Shown: positions 40,998-52,600, counted from the stretch's first letter. The stretch is 64,000 nt of DNA from Bacillota bacterium (GCA_023228885.1 JALOAJ010000003.1:61677-125676); one strand, 5' to 3'. Notes: generated by a model not told the origin, from the sequence alone. A program made the numbers and translations.

Positions 40998-43277
40998 ATG
41001 ATTAAACTGAAAAAAGTGGAAACGAAAACCAAATGGTTTATATCGTATTTGCTTGTGCTTTGTGTTCCTATTTTTATGTGCATAGTTTTATGGTTTTACA
41101 TGCAAAACTCAATTAACAATGAGCGTATTGTTAAGGGGCGCCTGCAGATAGAAAATATTATACAAAGCGTTGAAACAGAGATGAAAATAAATTTAATGGC
41201 AGAAAGTTTTTTCAGCCAAAATGAGACGGCAAAACTTGCGGTTGCGTTGGAAAATTTAGACGGTGAGGAAAAAAGACGGATTGTTCAAGAACTTTCTCAT
41301 GTTTTGTATGAATACATACTTCAAACCGGTCAAGAGGACACAATCTTCATTTATTTAAGAAGAATAGACACAATAGTTACGCCTGATGGGTTTTACGACC
41401 CGTTTAAGTATTGGAAAAACCATTACAGCAACAGCAATTTAAGTTTTGCTGATTGGAAAGGCATTTTGGCAAAAACCTTGGATGTTAAGTATAATTTATA
41501 TTCGCTTACCTTCAGCGACAAAGGCGGCGGGGGCGATTATCAAAGCTTTTTGCACACAATGGTTGCTCGCAGGGAAAGCATTATGAACTTTTTGGTTGTT
41601 GCCGTTCAAAACAATGAGGCAATTAATTACAACAAAAACACCGGCGGGGCATATTTTGTTATTTATGACGATAAAGAGGAGCTTGTTTACGGCTCGGGTA
41701 ATATTCAATATGATATGTTGCCGGTGCTTTTAAAAAGCAAAACGGATGAAATACTGAAGATTGGCAAACAAAGATATATAATAAACCATGAAATGTCGTC
41801 AAAACCCGGATTTCTGTTTGTGGTTGCGGTTGAGCTGTATGATGTATTTACACACAGCATTTTCCCCTTTATTTCAATAGGGCTGATTATTATCAGCAGC
41901 TTGATTTGTATTTGGATTTTGTGGAGGCTTTCGGAAAAAAATTATACGGTAATAGACAGAATTGTTATGAGGCTGAGAAGCTACCGTGACGAGATAACTT
42001 CAACAAATGAGATTACTATGGTTAATTACTTGATTGACAAGATTGTTAAAGAAAATCAAAACCACCAACAACTGCTTTTAAAGCAGAAAGACCACTCAAT
42101 TGCGGTAAATATAAGCAGACTGCTTCATGGCAATGCTAAGGCGTTTGAAGGCGTGCATAAAATGGCGGGGGAATATGGGAAACCAACATTTCTTGGCGAG
42201 CATTTTGCAGTAGTGATTATTGTTTTAGACGATTACAAGCGCTTTTTTGAACCAAGCGGCGGTGTTGCGGCGGACGGAGTTGAGTTGGTAAGGTTTGCGG
42301 TGAAAAATGTTTCGGTCGAGGTTATCGGAGAACAAGGACACAAGGCGTACTTTGCAGATATGGAAGAAGTTGCAACCTTGCTTGTATCATTTTCTCCCGA
42401 AAAAGTGAGGTCTGCCGAAAAAAGCTTGCTTGAAAATTGCAAATTTATTCAAACATTTTTAAGCCAAAATCTTAAAATTCAAACGACAATTTTTATCAGC
42501 GATATGTATATAGGGCTTGAAAACACCAATGCGGCATACAAACAAACGCTTGAAATGCTTGAATATAAGCATTTGCTGGGAGAAGGGCTTGTTATTACCT
42601 CGGGTGATATTAATATACAAAAGGATGTAAGATACAGCTACACCCAAGAGCATGAAAGCTCGCTTATAAACATGATGAAGGCAGGAGATGCCGCTCGTGC
42701 CATTGGTTTGATAAATGATGTTTTAGAGTTGGAGGATGAGCAGAAATTTCAAGATATCAAGCGCACTCAATGCATTATATATGATATTGCGGCAACTTTA
42801 ATCAGATTTTGCAGCACGATGGACATTGATGATGAGATTTTAGACGAGAATGCATTTTTAGAAGCTTTATCGGATTCCAAAAGTTTAAAAGCCATGAAAG
42901 AAATTATAGTTGATGCAAGCTACCAAATTAGCAGCAAGTATAAAAGCAGCACGGAATCATCTTTGGTTACGCGCATAGCGGATTATATTGAAGGGGGGTA
43001 TAATGACAGCAATTTAAGCGTTTCACATATTGCAGATAATTTTAATTTTCATCCCACATATGCATCGAACATATTTAAAGAAAAAATGGGCATTGGGATA
43101 TTGGAGTACATCACCAAAGTGCGTATTGACAAGTCGGTTGAACTTTTGGTATCGACAAACAACAGCGTTAACAACATCTCTGAAAGCGTTGGATATTTAA
43201 ACGCTAATACGTACATAAGGAATTTTAAAAAGCTTATGGGAGTAACGCCGAACAAGTTTAGAAACATAAAACAATAA
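40998..43277 (+). CDS. Membrane-bound AraC-family sensor-regulator (second)
   Basis: A 759-residue regulator with two transmembrane segments (WFISYLLVLCVPIFMCIVLW near the N-terminus and FISIGLIIISSLICIWILW at about 292-312) around an extracellular sensor. The C-terminal ~100 residues form the AraC helix-turn-helix pair (VSHIADNFNFHPTYASNIF and VNNISESVGYLNANTYIRNF, ending in MGVTPNKFR). ATG 40998 lies 9 bases from AGAAGGAG; TTG 40992 and GTG 40995 are also in frame. It sits just before the second importer's binding protein, which it probably controls. Confidence 0.9.
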   Translation: MIKLKKVETKTKWFISYLLVLCVPIFMCIVLWFYMQNSINNERIVKGRLQIENIIQSVETEMKINLMAESFFSQNETAKLAVALENLDGEEKRRIVQELSHVLYEYILQTGQEDTIFIYLRRIDTIVTPDGFYDPFKYWKNHYSNSNLSFADWKGILAKTLDVKYNLYSLTFSDKGGGGDYQSFLHTMVARRESIMNFLVVAVQNNEAINYNKNTGGAYFVIYDDKEELVYGSGNIQYDMLPVLLKSKTDEILKIGKQRYIINHEMSSKPGFLFVVAVELYDVFTHSIFPFISIGLIIISSLICIWILWRLSEKNYTVIDRIVMRLRSYRDEITSTNEITMVNYLIDKIVKENQNHQQLLLKQKDHSIAVNISRLLHGNAKAFEGVHKMAGEYGKPTFLGEHFAVVIIVLDDYKRFFEPSGGVAADGVELVRFAVKNVSVEVIGEQGHKAYFADMEEVATLLVSFSPEKVRSAEKSLLENCKFIQTFLSQNLKIQTTIFISDMYIGLENTNAAYKQTLEMLEYKHLLGEGLVITSGDINIQKDVRYSYTQEHESSLINMMKAGDAARAIGLINDVLELEDEQKFQDIKRTQCIIYDIAATLIRFCSTMDIDDEILDENAFLEALSDSKSLKAMKEIIVDASYQISSKYKSSTESSLVTRIADYIEGGYNDSNLSVSHIADNFNFHPTYASNIFKEKMGIGILEYITKVRIDKSVELLVSTNNSVNNISESVGYLNANTYIRNFKKLMGVTPNKFRNIKQ

Positions 43278-43307
43278 ATATATTTTAAACAACGGGGGGA
43301 ATAAAAT

Positions 43308-44915
43308 ATGAAAAGATTAGCACTTTGTATAGCGGTTTTATTAGCTATAACATCATTTGCAGGTTGCGGCAACAAAGACAAAAAGGTTGCAGACATTGAT
43401 TTTAAGGTAAAAACTGATGGTCAATATCCGATTGATACCGACAAGACACTCAAATATTGGGTGCAGCTTCATGAAAGCGTTGCGCCTAACTTTAACAGTC
43501 TTAACGACACGGTGTTCGGTCAGGAGCTTATTGCTCAAACGGGAATAAACATTGAATTTATACATCCGCCCGTTACACAAGTAAGAGAGAAATTTAATCT
43601 TTTGATAGCATCGCGGGAATTGCCGGATATTATTGAATGGGGATGGTATAACTTCACAGGCGGACCTCATATGGCGATAGAAGACGAAATTATTTTGCCT
43701 TTGAACAGCGTTATCAAAAAAGCGGCGCCCAACCTTTCGGATTATCTTAACAAAAATCCTGAAATTGCTCGGTCGATAAGCACCGACGAAGGAGAAGTTT
43801 ATTCTTTTCCGATGGTTAGGGAAAACGACTATCTAAACACATTTTTCGGACCTATGCTCAGAAAAGACTTGCTTGACAAGGCGGGGCTTTCCGTTCCCGA
43901 AACAGTTGATGAATGGGAGAATGTGCTGTATGCCTTTAAAAATTTAGGCGTTGAAATACCGCTTGCCACCTTTTTGGACAACAACAGGATAAAAACCACA
44001 GCGCCGTTTTTAGGTGCGTTTGGCGTAAGCGGCGAGTTTTATGTTGAGGACGGCAAGGTAAAGTTTGGGCCTTATGAGGAAGAAGCGTTTTCTTCGTTTG
44101 TTAAGTTGATGGCTAAATGGTATAAGGACGGAATTCTTGACCCTGATTTTGTAGAAACGGATCATAGCAGATATGCGGCTTTGGGCTTAAGCGGAAAATG
44201 GGGCGCTGCTTTCGGCTCGTGCGGAGGCAATTTCGGTTCTTGGATACCCGCAATTACAAAGGTTAACCCGGAGGCCGAGTTTGTACCTGCAAAATATCCG
44301 GTGCTTAACAAGGGGGACTATCCTAAGTTTGGTCAAAAAAACTTTAATGCAGGGCTTGAAAACGGCTGTGCGGCAATTACAACCCAATGCGAAGAAATTG
44401 AGCTTGCGGCGCGATTGCTTGACTATGCATATTCAGACAAAGGCTTTTTGCTTTATAACTTTGGAAAAGAAGGCGAATCATACAACATGGTAGACGGTAT
44501 TCCGACCTATACCGAGCTTATCACCGAGCCGGATAAAAACGGCGGGCAACCTATGAGCTATGCGATTGCAAAATATGCGCGAGCAAGCTATTTCGGTCCC
44601 ATGATACAGGCGGAAAACTACATGAAACAATATGCCAAATTGGATGTTCAAAAAAGAGCAATTGAAACTTGGGCAGACACCAAGCAAACTGAATATGCGT
44701 TGCCGTACGTAACGCTGACCGCATCTGAAAACAGCGAGTTTTCAACAATAATGACCGATGTCAATACATATCGTCAAGAGCAGGTTTACAAGCTGATAAC
44801 CGGCACATATGGCATTGATAAGCTGCCCGAATATTTTACCACGCTAAAAAGCATGGGAATAGAGCGAGCAATTGAAATTAACCAGCAGGCTTATGAGCGG
44901 TACTTAGATCGTTAA
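43308..44915 (+). CDS. Oligosaccharide-binding lipoprotein of the second ABC importer
   Basis: A 535-residue solute-binding lipoprotein (lipobox FAGC, Cys20) of the LplA/YtcQ type. It opens with KTLKYWVQLHESVAPNFNSL and has the LPDIIEWGWYN segment and the MAKWYKDGILDPDF segment common in this family. It works with the permeases encoded at 44947 and 48727. Compared with the importer at 14147-17541, the binding protein gene comes first here, so the two systems are not simple copies. GGGGGGA precedes the start codon. Confidence 0.92.
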   Translation: MKRLALCIAVLLAITSFAGCGNKDKKVADIDFKVKTDGQYPIDTDKTLKYWVQLHESVAPNFNSLNDTVFGQELIAQTGINIEFIHPPVTQVREKFNLLIASRELPDIIEWGWYNFTGGPHMAIEDEIILPLNSVIKKAAPNLSDYLNKNPEIARSISTDEGEVYSFPMVRENDYLNTFFGPMLRKDLLDKAGLSVPETVDEWENVLYAFKNLGVEIPLATFLDNNRIKTTAPFLGAFGVSGEFYVEDGKVKFGPYEEEAFSSFVKLMAKWYKDGILDPDFVETDHSRYAALGLSGKWGAAFGSCGGNFGSWIPAITKVNPEAEFVPAKYPVLNKGDYPKFGQKNFNAGLENGCAAITTQCEEIELAARLLDYAYSDKGFLLYNFGKEGESYNMVDGIPTYTELITEPDKNGGQPMSYAIAKYARASYFGPMIQAENYMKQYAKLDVQKRAIETWADTKQTEYALPYVTLTASENSEFSTIMTDVNTYRQEQVYKLITGTYGIDKLPEYFTTLKSMGIERAIEINQQAYERYLDR

Positions 44916-44946
44916 AGGCAGACAAATAATAAGGGATGAAAGCCAA

Positions 44947-45906
44947 ATGAATAGTATATCAAAATTAAAAAAGCATGATATAAACATTACAAAAAAAAGT
45001 TTTGGGGAAAGGGTAGTACGCGATTTTAAAAAAAATCGCGTACCATACCTGCTAATTCTTCCTGTACTGGCATTTTACATTATTTTTCACTATGCCCCAA
45101 TGTATGGGGTAGTCATTGCCTTTAAAAATTATTCCCCCGGAAAGGGGATTATAGGGAGCGCATGGGTGGGGCTTGACCATTTTATTAACTTTTTTAAAAG
45201 CGTTTATTTTAAAAGAGTGTTGGTCAACACCCTGCGAATAAGCATTACCAATATTATTTTTGGTTTTTCCACGCCCATAATATTGGCGCTGTTAATTAAC
45301 GAATTAAAAAGCATCAGGTATTCACGAGTTGTACAAACAATCACCTATATGCCGCATTTTATTTCGTTGGTGGTAGTTTGCGGTATGCTGGCGGATTTCA
45401 CCAGTTCAAACGGAATAATAACACAAATCTGCATGAAATTTGGCATGGAAGGAAGAAATCTTTTGCGGGTGCCGAATTATTTTACCACGATTTATGTTGC
45501 ATCAGATGTGTGGCAAGGGGTTGGATGGGGTTCTATCATATATTTGGCGGCTTTGGCAGGTATAGACCCTTCATTGCATGAGGCGGCAAGAATTGACGGC
45601 GCCAATAGGTGGCGGCAAGTCTGGGCTGTGGACATTCCGAGTATTCTTCCTACAATTATCACTTTGCTTATACTAAGAATGGGCAGAGTTATGAGCGTTG
45701 GATACGAAAAAATTATTTTGCTTTATAATTCATTGACAATGGAAAAGGCGGATGTTATAGCTTCCTTCGTTTACAGAAAGGGCTTGCTTGAATCAAATTA
45801 TGGCTATTCAACTGCAGTAGGCTTGTTTAATTCGGTTATAAATATGTTGCTTGTTATTACTGCAAACGCAATAAGCAGAAAGACAAACGAAACAAGTTTA
45901 TGGTAA
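44947..45906 (+). CDS. Carbohydrate ABC importer permease, LplB type (second)
   Basis: A 319-residue membrane protein with about six transmembrane segments. Family marks are YAPMYGVVIAFKNY, the EAA loop HEAARIDGANRWRQVWAVDIPS and the C-terminus ISRKTNETSLW. It belongs with the binding protein upstream and with the YtcP-type permease at 48727, from which it is separated by a sulfatase and a GH88 gene. No ATPase is encoded nearby. Confidence 0.93.
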   Translation: MNSISKLKKHDINITKKSFGERVVRDFKKNRVPYLLILPVLAFYIIFHYAPMYGVVIAFKNYSPGKGIIGSAWVGLDHFINFFKSVYFKRVLVNTLRISITNIIFGFSTPIILALLINELKSIRYSRVVQTITYMPHFISLVVVCGMLADFTSSNGIITQICMKFGMEGRNLLRVPNYFTTIYVASDVWQGVGWGSIIYLAALAGIDPSLHEAARIDGANRWRQVWAVDIPSILPTIITLLILRMGRVMSVGYEKIILLYNSLTMEKADVIASFVYRKGLLESNYGYSTAVGLFNSVINMLLVITANAISRKTNETSLW

Positions 45907-46010
45907 GTTTTTTAATGCGCGCATGCGCAAAGTCTATATATAAATTTTAAACGATGTTAAACTGCAAAACAATTAAATGCTCCCGATTAAAAAAGGAGGA
46001 TGGGACACGG

Positions 46011-47483
46011 ATGTTAAACAATACAACAAAACCGAATATTTTATGGATATGCACAGACCAACAACGGTGGGATACGCTTGGATGCTATGGGAATCCATGG
46101 GTCAACACCCCTAACTTGGATGCCTTGTCGAAAAGCGGTGTTCGTTTTAACTATGCGTATAGTCAAAGCCCTGTTTGCACTCCCAGCCGCGCAAGTTTCC
46201 TTACAGGCAGATATCCGCGTACGACCCGATGTCGGCAAAATGGGCAAGAAATTCCATCGGATGAGAAGTTGGTGACATCCATCCTTGCGGATAACGGTTA
46301 TAACTGCGGGCTTTCGGGCAAATTGCATTTGTCGCCGTGCCATCCATCGGTTTGCAAAACAGTAGAAAGACGGATAAACGACGGTTACGCGGTGTTTGAC
46401 TGGTCACACCATCACGGGGCGGAAAAAGCCGGCGGTCTTGATTGGGCGGATGATGCGTATTCCCTTTGGTTAAGGGAAAAAGGTTTGGAGGATCATCATG
46501 AGCCGTATGCCGATTCCAAATATGTGTATACAAGCATGCCGGAGGAATACCATCAAACTACATGGTGTGCGCAAAAGGCGATAAATTTTATTGAGTCAAA
46601 TGCAGAGCATGATATGCCATGGTTGTTTTCGGTGAATATGTTTGACCCGCATCATGCTTTTGACCCGCCGAAGGAGTACCTTGAGCGCTATTTAAATATA
46701 TTGGAGGATATACCGTTGCCGAGCTACGGCGAAGGGGAATTAGAAAATAAACCGTATTTCCAAGGTATAGACCACCGCGGCGCATACAGCAAGGAGGGGC
46801 ATTTTGCATATACCGATATGTCGGATGAGGACCATAGGCTGATACGCGCTGCTTATTGGGCAATGGTAGACTTGATTGATAAGCAGGTAGGAAGAATGGT
46901 TGAGGCACTGGAGAGAACGGGGCAGCTTGAAAATACATTGATTATTTTTATGTCGGACCACGGCGAAATGCTTGGTGACCACGGTATCTATTTGAAGGGC
47001 GCATATTTTTACGAAGAAGCAATACATGTGCCTTTGCTTATGTCGTGGAAGGGCAAAGTTCGTGCGGGCATTGAGAGCAACGCGTTGGCGGAATTGGTCG
47101 ACATTGCTCCAACCATCTTGGATGCTGCAGGCTTGCCGCCTTATCCGGGCATGCAAGGCAAATCCTTATGGGGGCTTCTTACGGGTGAAACAGAGGCGGA
47201 TTCTCACAGAAAAGACGTGTATTGCGAGTGTTACAATGCCATGCGCCATCGTGAAGATATTAACGCATTTTTAACAATGGTGAGAACCGAGCAGTACAAG
47301 CTTGTTTGCTCTCACGGAAAAGAGCCGGGCGAGCTTTATGATTTGAAGGAGGACCCGGCAGAGCGGTGCAACCTTTGGGATAAGGCTGAATACTGCGAAA
47401 TAAAATGTAAGTTATTAAAGCTTTTATGCGATAGAATGGCAGAAACGGTAGACCCTCTCCCTGTGAGAAAAGCGGTTTTTTGA
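46011..47483 (+). CDS. Cys-type sulfatase, cytoplasmic (second)
   Basis: A 490-residue sulfatase. The formylglycine motif is C56-T-P-S-R with T65-G, preceded by metal residues in WICTDQQRWD and followed by LSGKLHLS, MFDPHH and MSDHGEMLGDHG. There is no signal peptide. It differs clearly from the sulfatase at 17545 (C-T-P-S-R against C-G-P-A-R), so the two probably remove sulfate from different positions or sugars. I chose ATG 46011 since the conserved sequence starts there and GGAGG lies 11 bases upstream. It sits between the two permease genes, which supports import of sulfated oligosaccharides. Confidence 0.92.
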   Translation: MLNNTTKPNILWICTDQQRWDTLGCYGNPWVNTPNLDALSKSGVRFNYAYSQSPVCTPSRASFLTGRYPRTTRCRQNGQEIPSDEKLVTSILADNGYNCGLSGKLHLSPCHPSVCKTVERRINDGYAVFDWSHHHGAEKAGGLDWADDAYSLWLREKGLEDHHEPYADSKYVYTSMPEEYHQTTWCAQKAINFIESNAEHDMPWLFSVNMFDPHHAFDPPKEYLERYLNILEDIPLPSYGEGELENKPYFQGIDHRGAYSKEGHFAYTDMSDEDHRLIRAAYWAMVDLIDKQVGRMVEALERTGQLENTLIIFMSDHGEMLGDHGIYLKGAYFYEEAIHVPLLMSWKGKVRAGIESNALAELVDIAPTILDAAGLPPYPGMQGKSLWGLLTGETEADSHRKDVYCECYNAMRHREDINAFLTMVRTEQYKLVCSHGKEPGELYDLKEDPAERCNLWDKAEYCEIKCKLLKLLCDRMAETVDPLPVRKAVF

Positions 47484-47523
47484 TGAATTTTACAAAAGGT
47501 GAACAGAATAGGCGGAAAATGAT

Positions 47524-48663
47524 ATGAAAATAAAAATTGAAGATAAAAAATGGGCAAACGAAATATGGGCAAAAGTTGAGGAAAAGCTGCTGCGGACAGC
47601 GGTAAGCTCACGCGAAAAGCTTCCCTATACAACCATCAAGGGCATTCATAACGATTGCTTAAGCGAAAAGGATATACATAAGTGGACAAATGGGTTTTGG
47701 CCGGGGCTGATGTGGCTAATGTATGCGGATACCAAAAATGCGGAATACCGCAAAACAGCAGAGCGAGCGGAAGAATTATTAGACGGCGCGCTAATAAACT
47801 TTGAAGCGTTAGATCACGATGTGGGGTTTATATGGCATATTTCGAGCGGGGTTAATTATCGGCTTGCGGGAAATGAACAGTCTAAGAACCGTGCATTGTT
47901 TGCAGCAGCGTCGCTTGCATCCAGGTTTAACTTAAAGGGCAATTACATTCGGGCATGGCCTAACCGTCCGGAGGCGGACACAACGGGATGGACAATTATC
48001 GACAGCATGATGAATCTTCCCCTTTTATATTGGGCTTCAAAACATCTAAAGGATAATCGATTTCGGTGGATTGCGGAGGCGCATGCGAATAAAACGATAA
48101 CCAGCCATATCCGCCCTGACGGCAGCGTGAATCATATTGTAAGCCATGACCCGCTTACGGGAGAAATCATAGAAACGCTTGGCGGGCAGGGATACGGGGT
48201 TGGCTCTTGCTGGTCGCGCGGGCAGGCGTGGGCAGTTTACGGTTTTATTTTAAGTTACATACACACCGGCAATATTGAATATTTGAATGCTGCCAAAAGC
48301 ACAGCCCATTATTTTATTTCTAACCTTAAGGGTGATTATTTGACATTATGCGATTTTCGTTCGCCTGCCGAGCCTGCGGTATATGATTCCACAGCGGGAG
48401 CGATTGCAGCATGCGGTTTGATTGAGCTTGCGAACAATGTGCCTGAGCTGGAACGAGGCGGCTATATAGACGCTGCGATTAAAATTCTTAAAGCGCTTGA
48501 AAGCAAACGCTGCAACTGGGATGATAACGAGGATTCAATACTGCAAATGGGCACGGAAGCCTATCATAAGAAAACAGGCAGGCATATCCCGATTATATAC
48601 GGAGATTATTTCTTTGTTGAGGCGCTGTATAAATTGCGTGAAAATGAATTTCTGTTTTGGTAA
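47524..48663 (+). CDS. GH88-type unsaturated glucuronyl hydrolase
   Basis: A 379-residue (alpha/alpha)6-barrel enzyme of family GH88 (GH105 is the related alternative). It removes the 4,5-unsaturated uronic acid that lyases leave at the non-reducing end. D99 in LDHDVGF and D160 in TIIDSMMN correspond to the two catalytic aspartates of this family; CWSRGQAWAVYGF is also typical. There is no signal peptide, so it acts inside the cell after import. Together with three heparinase-type lyases it points to a uronate-containing polymer such as glycosaminoglycan or an algal equivalent. Confidence 0.92.
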   Translation: MKIKIEDKKWANEIWAKVEEKLLRTAVSSREKLPYTTIKGIHNDCLSEKDIHKWTNGFWPGLMWLMYADTKNAEYRKTAERAEELLDGALINFEALDHDVGFIWHISSGVNYRLAGNEQSKNRALFAAASLASRFNLKGNYIRAWPNRPEADTTGWTIIDSMMNLPLLYWASKHLKDNRFRWIAEAHANKTITSHIRPDGSVNHIVSHDPLTGEIIETLGGQGYGVGSCWSRGQAWAVYGFILSYIHTGNIEYLNAAKSTAHYFISNLKGDYLTLCDFRSPAEPAVYDSTAGAIAACGLIELANNVPELERGGYIDAAIKILKALESKRCNWDDNEDSILQMGTEAYHKKTGRHIPIIYGDYFFVEALYKLRENEFLFW

Positions 48664-48726
48664 TTTTTTGGGAATAAACGGTTTTTCATTATAATGATGC
48701 AAGCATCATAGAAGGGAGATATGGAC

Positions 48727-49608
48727 ATGAAAATAAAAATTTCGCCACAGCAAAGGTTTTTTGATGTTTTTAATGTGATATTCACATTTTTCCTTATGGT
48801 AATTATGCTCTATCCGATGGTGCATGTTGTTATGGCATCGTTTTCGGAAGGCGAGAGGCTTCTGACGCATACCGGGCTTTTGTTGTGGCCAAAAGGCTTT
48901 AATCTGCTTGCATACGAAAGAGCGCTTGGCAACCCGTCAATATTGAATGGGTATAAAACATCTTTGTTTATACTTATTGTGGGCTGCGCGATAAATATAT
49001 TGCTTTCAACTTTCGGCGCATATTTTCTAACGCTAAAAGATGTTATGTGGAAAAAGCCAATTTCCTTTTTTATTGTATTCACCATGTTCTTTAGCGGCGG
49101 GCTTATACCGCTGTATTTAACGGTTAATAACATTGGTCTTATGAATTCGCTTTGGGCGGTTATTTTAGTAGGCGCGATTAGCACTTATAACATGATTATT
49201 TTGCGCACGGGATTGGATGCAATTCCGAAAAGCTTACAAGAATCAGCCGTTATAGACGGTGCGGGACATCTTACCGTTTTATTTAGGATAATGGTTCCGT
49301 TGGCGCTGCCGTCACTTGCCGTTGTGTTGCTTTATTACGGTGTGGGGCATTGGAACGCTTGGTTTAACGCGTCAATATTTTTAAACGATTCAAAGAAATA
49401 CCCGCTTCAGCTTGTTTTGCGCGGAATTCTTTTAATTAACGATACAGCAACCATGACGCAAGGGGTTTCCAACACGGAAACATGGGCTGCGGGCGAAGCG
49501 GTAAAGTATGCGGTTATAGTGATAGCCACGCTGCCGATTTTATGTGCATACCCCTTTTTACAGAAGTATTTTGTAAAAGGAGTTATGATTGGGGCTGTAA
49601 AGGGCTGA
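48727..49608 (+). CDS. Carbohydrate ABC importer permease, YtcP type (second)
   Basis: A 293-residue membrane protein with six transmembrane segments and the EAA loop LQESAVIDGAGHLTVLFRIMVPLA, ending in YPFLQKYFVKGVMIGAVKG. It is the partner of the LplB-type permease at 44947. I chose ATG 48727 because GGGAG lies 8 bases before it; ATG 48721 is only 2 bases from that site. The next gene, an SLH protein, follows after 28 bases, so transporter and surface genes are probably on one transcript. Confidence 0.9.
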   Translation: MKIKISPQQRFFDVFNVIFTFFLMVIMLYPMVHVVMASFSEGERLLTHTGLLLWPKGFNLLAYERALGNPSILNGYKTSLFILIVGCAINILLSTFGAYFLTLKDVMWKKPISFFIVFTMFFSGGLIPLYLTVNNIGLMNSLWAVILVGAISTYNMIILRTGLDAIPKSLQESAVIDGAGHLTVLFRIMVPLALPSLAVVLLYYGVGHWNAWFNASIFLNDSKKYPLQLVLRGILLINDTATMTQGVSNTETWAAGEAVKYAVIVIATLPILCAYPFLQKYFVKGVMIGAVKG

Positions 49609-49636
49609 TAATTATAAATTAGGGAAGTGAGTTGCT

Positions 49637-52600
49637 ATGAATAAAATAATAAGTGTTACAATTTGCATTTGTATAGCAGTTATGGGTGTTTCCGGCATTT
49701 CAATATGTGCCGATGAGGCTAATCTTTTAAGTGATGCGGTTATTTGGACACCGGAAACAAACATCTATTCCGCGGATAATCTTTCAAATTTAGTTGATGG
49801 AGATGCTGCAACAGGTCTTGAATCGAAGAACTTGGGCACCGCCGCCGTGTGGAGGCTGTTCTTTGACATCAAGCCGGACGGCTCAATGGCGCCCACTTAT
49901 AATAAGTTGAAAATAAACTTCAATTCATATAACGCCATGAAAATATCCGTGTATACATCTTCGCAGGTGTACAACCGTCTTGGCGGGCAAACTGACCCAC
50001 CAACATCAAATGCAGCAAGCGCTGTCAGATTTCAAAGTTATACAAACCCGGTTTACACAGCTAATTTCGAGCCTTACTATGTTTCAAAGAATGGCGACGA
50101 AGGTTATCCGGGCACACACATCTTACCATTTGAAACAAAAAATGATAGGTTTATTTGCATTGAAATAACAAACGCTTATGATTCTGTAAGCGGAGAATAC
50201 CTTGGAGTGAACAATATTATTTCAGGCGTTGAGCTAAGCAACAGCGCGCCTTCAGAGGTAATCGTTTCTTCCGATACGGATTCGGTTGCAATTCCCTCCG
50301 CCTTGGCGCAGGATAAAAAAGTGTCATTCACAGCCATGGTGTTAGACTCGGACGGAGATGAGCTCTCAGATGCGGTTTTATCTGATGTTGCTTTTAGTTT
50401 AGACAGACAATACAGTGGGGTGTCTATTGACCCTAATAGCGGAGTTTTAACAATAACAAAGTCTGCCAAAGTTTCAGATATTACAGTAATTGCCGCTTGC
50501 ACCGCGGGCGAATATACCGACATATTCGGCGCTAAAACTATTTCATTAACTGCCGTTGACCCTGTTGAACAGCAAATATCCGAGGCCTTAACGGCATTGA
50601 ATTTTTCACATATATCACCGCAAAGAATAAATTCTGTGGGAAGCAACCTTTCCCCTTTGAAGGCTGTAAACGGGTTGCTAAGCATAGGCGACAAGGAATA
50701 TTACGATATGGATATTTCGTGGCGAAGCAGTAACACATCCGTTATCACAAACGAGGGGATTGTTACAAGACCTGCAAACGCAAACGCAAACGTAACCTTT
50801 ACGGCGACGCTGTCCAAAGTTAAATCAAACGGCGAAATATTTTCTGCCGAGAAAGAATTTAACATTACGGTGATTAAAAGCGGCGAGCTTGTAGATATGG
50901 TTAACATCATGAAGGGAGGTTATGGCTGGGTTACCTCCGGATGGGGCAATGCGTCAAATGCAGTCGACGGCAACTTGTCTACTTATTGGGCGCTTGGTAA
51001 TCACACCCATACCACCATTACAGCAGGGTTTAAAACCGCCAGCGGAGAAATTGAAAAATACAATAAGGCGGTTATAACTCTTTGGAACATCCCAAGAATG
51101 ACAGCCTATGAAATTACAGGATATGAAAATGTTCCCGACGACCCGGGCGTGGGCGGTTCGTCACCTTTTAAAGGGGCAGCCGGTGGAACCGTCATAGTGT
51201 CATACAATCCGAACAATGTTTTGACGCATCCCGATGCAAACGGCAAGGTTGTTGTGAAAATGACCGAAAGCGCGCAAAGCAGATATTTTGGCATTGCAAT
51301 AACAAACGGCACGAACACATCGGATAATTCCTGCGGGGTGTATGAATTTGAGCTGTATTACGCAACTCCTAACGATGCAGAGCTTTTGGACAAAAATTTT
51401 GTGCTGTATAAACCCCTTCACAGCGGCGAAGCAAGCTTTGATATACCCAAGTTTAAAATTTATGATGAGGCGGGGGATGTGCTTGACGCAAAGTTTGATT
51501 ATTCCGTCTCGCTTGCGCAAAACTACAAAGGAATAACAATTAAGGATGAGAAAATAACTGTTTCAAGCGACTGTACCGCTAATTCTGTTGATTTAATATA
51601 TAAATCTTGGGACGACGAGAGGGTATGGCTGGAGAAGTCCATTGCCGTTCCATTGGAATCTTACACCCAGGAATACTATGATACAGTAGAAACAGGCGCA
51701 TATTTAAAAAGCATAATTCCGCAAAAGGTTGAGGCTGATTTGAACCTTATGACGGAGCATAACGGCTCGACAATAAAATGGACATCAAACAACAAAGATT
51801 ATATTTCTGAAACAGGGGCGGTTAACAGACCTGCAAATGCGCAAAAGGATGAGAAGGTCTTTTTGACCGCAGAGATATCCAAAGGCGGATTTACCATAAT
51901 TGAAACCTTTGATGTTATTGTTATAAAAAATATGACTGACTTACAAAGGGTAATCCAAGATGCAAACCGTATAGAACTTGGCATATCCGGTACTGTGTCG
52001 TCCGACATTAACCTTCCGCAAACGGGGTATTATGGAAGCGACATAACATGGTCATCGGGCAATACCAATATTATATCCAACGATGGGAAGTATCGCAAAT
52101 CTTCGGCATCTAAAGCCAAAACGCCCGTTGTACTTACCGCGGAGATTACATATAACGGAGAAACGACAACGAAGGATTTTACAATTTATGCGGAAACTAC
52201 CGTCAGCGGCGGCGGGGGCAGCGGAGGGTCCTCCGGAGCAGGGTCGGCATTTTATCCGGGCGCAACAACAGTTCCCCCAATGGTAGAGCTTACGGATGAT
52301 GAGATTGTAAAAGGCAGGTTTGAAGATGTGCCTGCCGGACATTGGGCCAAAGAATACATTGAGACGCTGGCGGAAAAGAAAATTTTAAATGGCACAAGCC
52401 AAACGGAATTTGAGCCTGACCGTCCGGTGGCAAGGGAAGAATTTATAAAAATGATTATAGTTGCGTTCGGATACACATTAAAGCCGGGCGAAACAGAGTT
52501 TATCGACATAGAAAAAGATGCATGGTATGAAGACTATGTTATCACCGCCTATAAAGAAAATATTACCGCAGGAATGGGCAATTCCATGTTTGGCATTGGT

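Noticed and set aside
45915..45935. Palindromic TGCGCGCATGCGCA before the second sulfatase
   Set aside because: A stem of only 5 bp without a T-tract; too short to call a terminator or operator.
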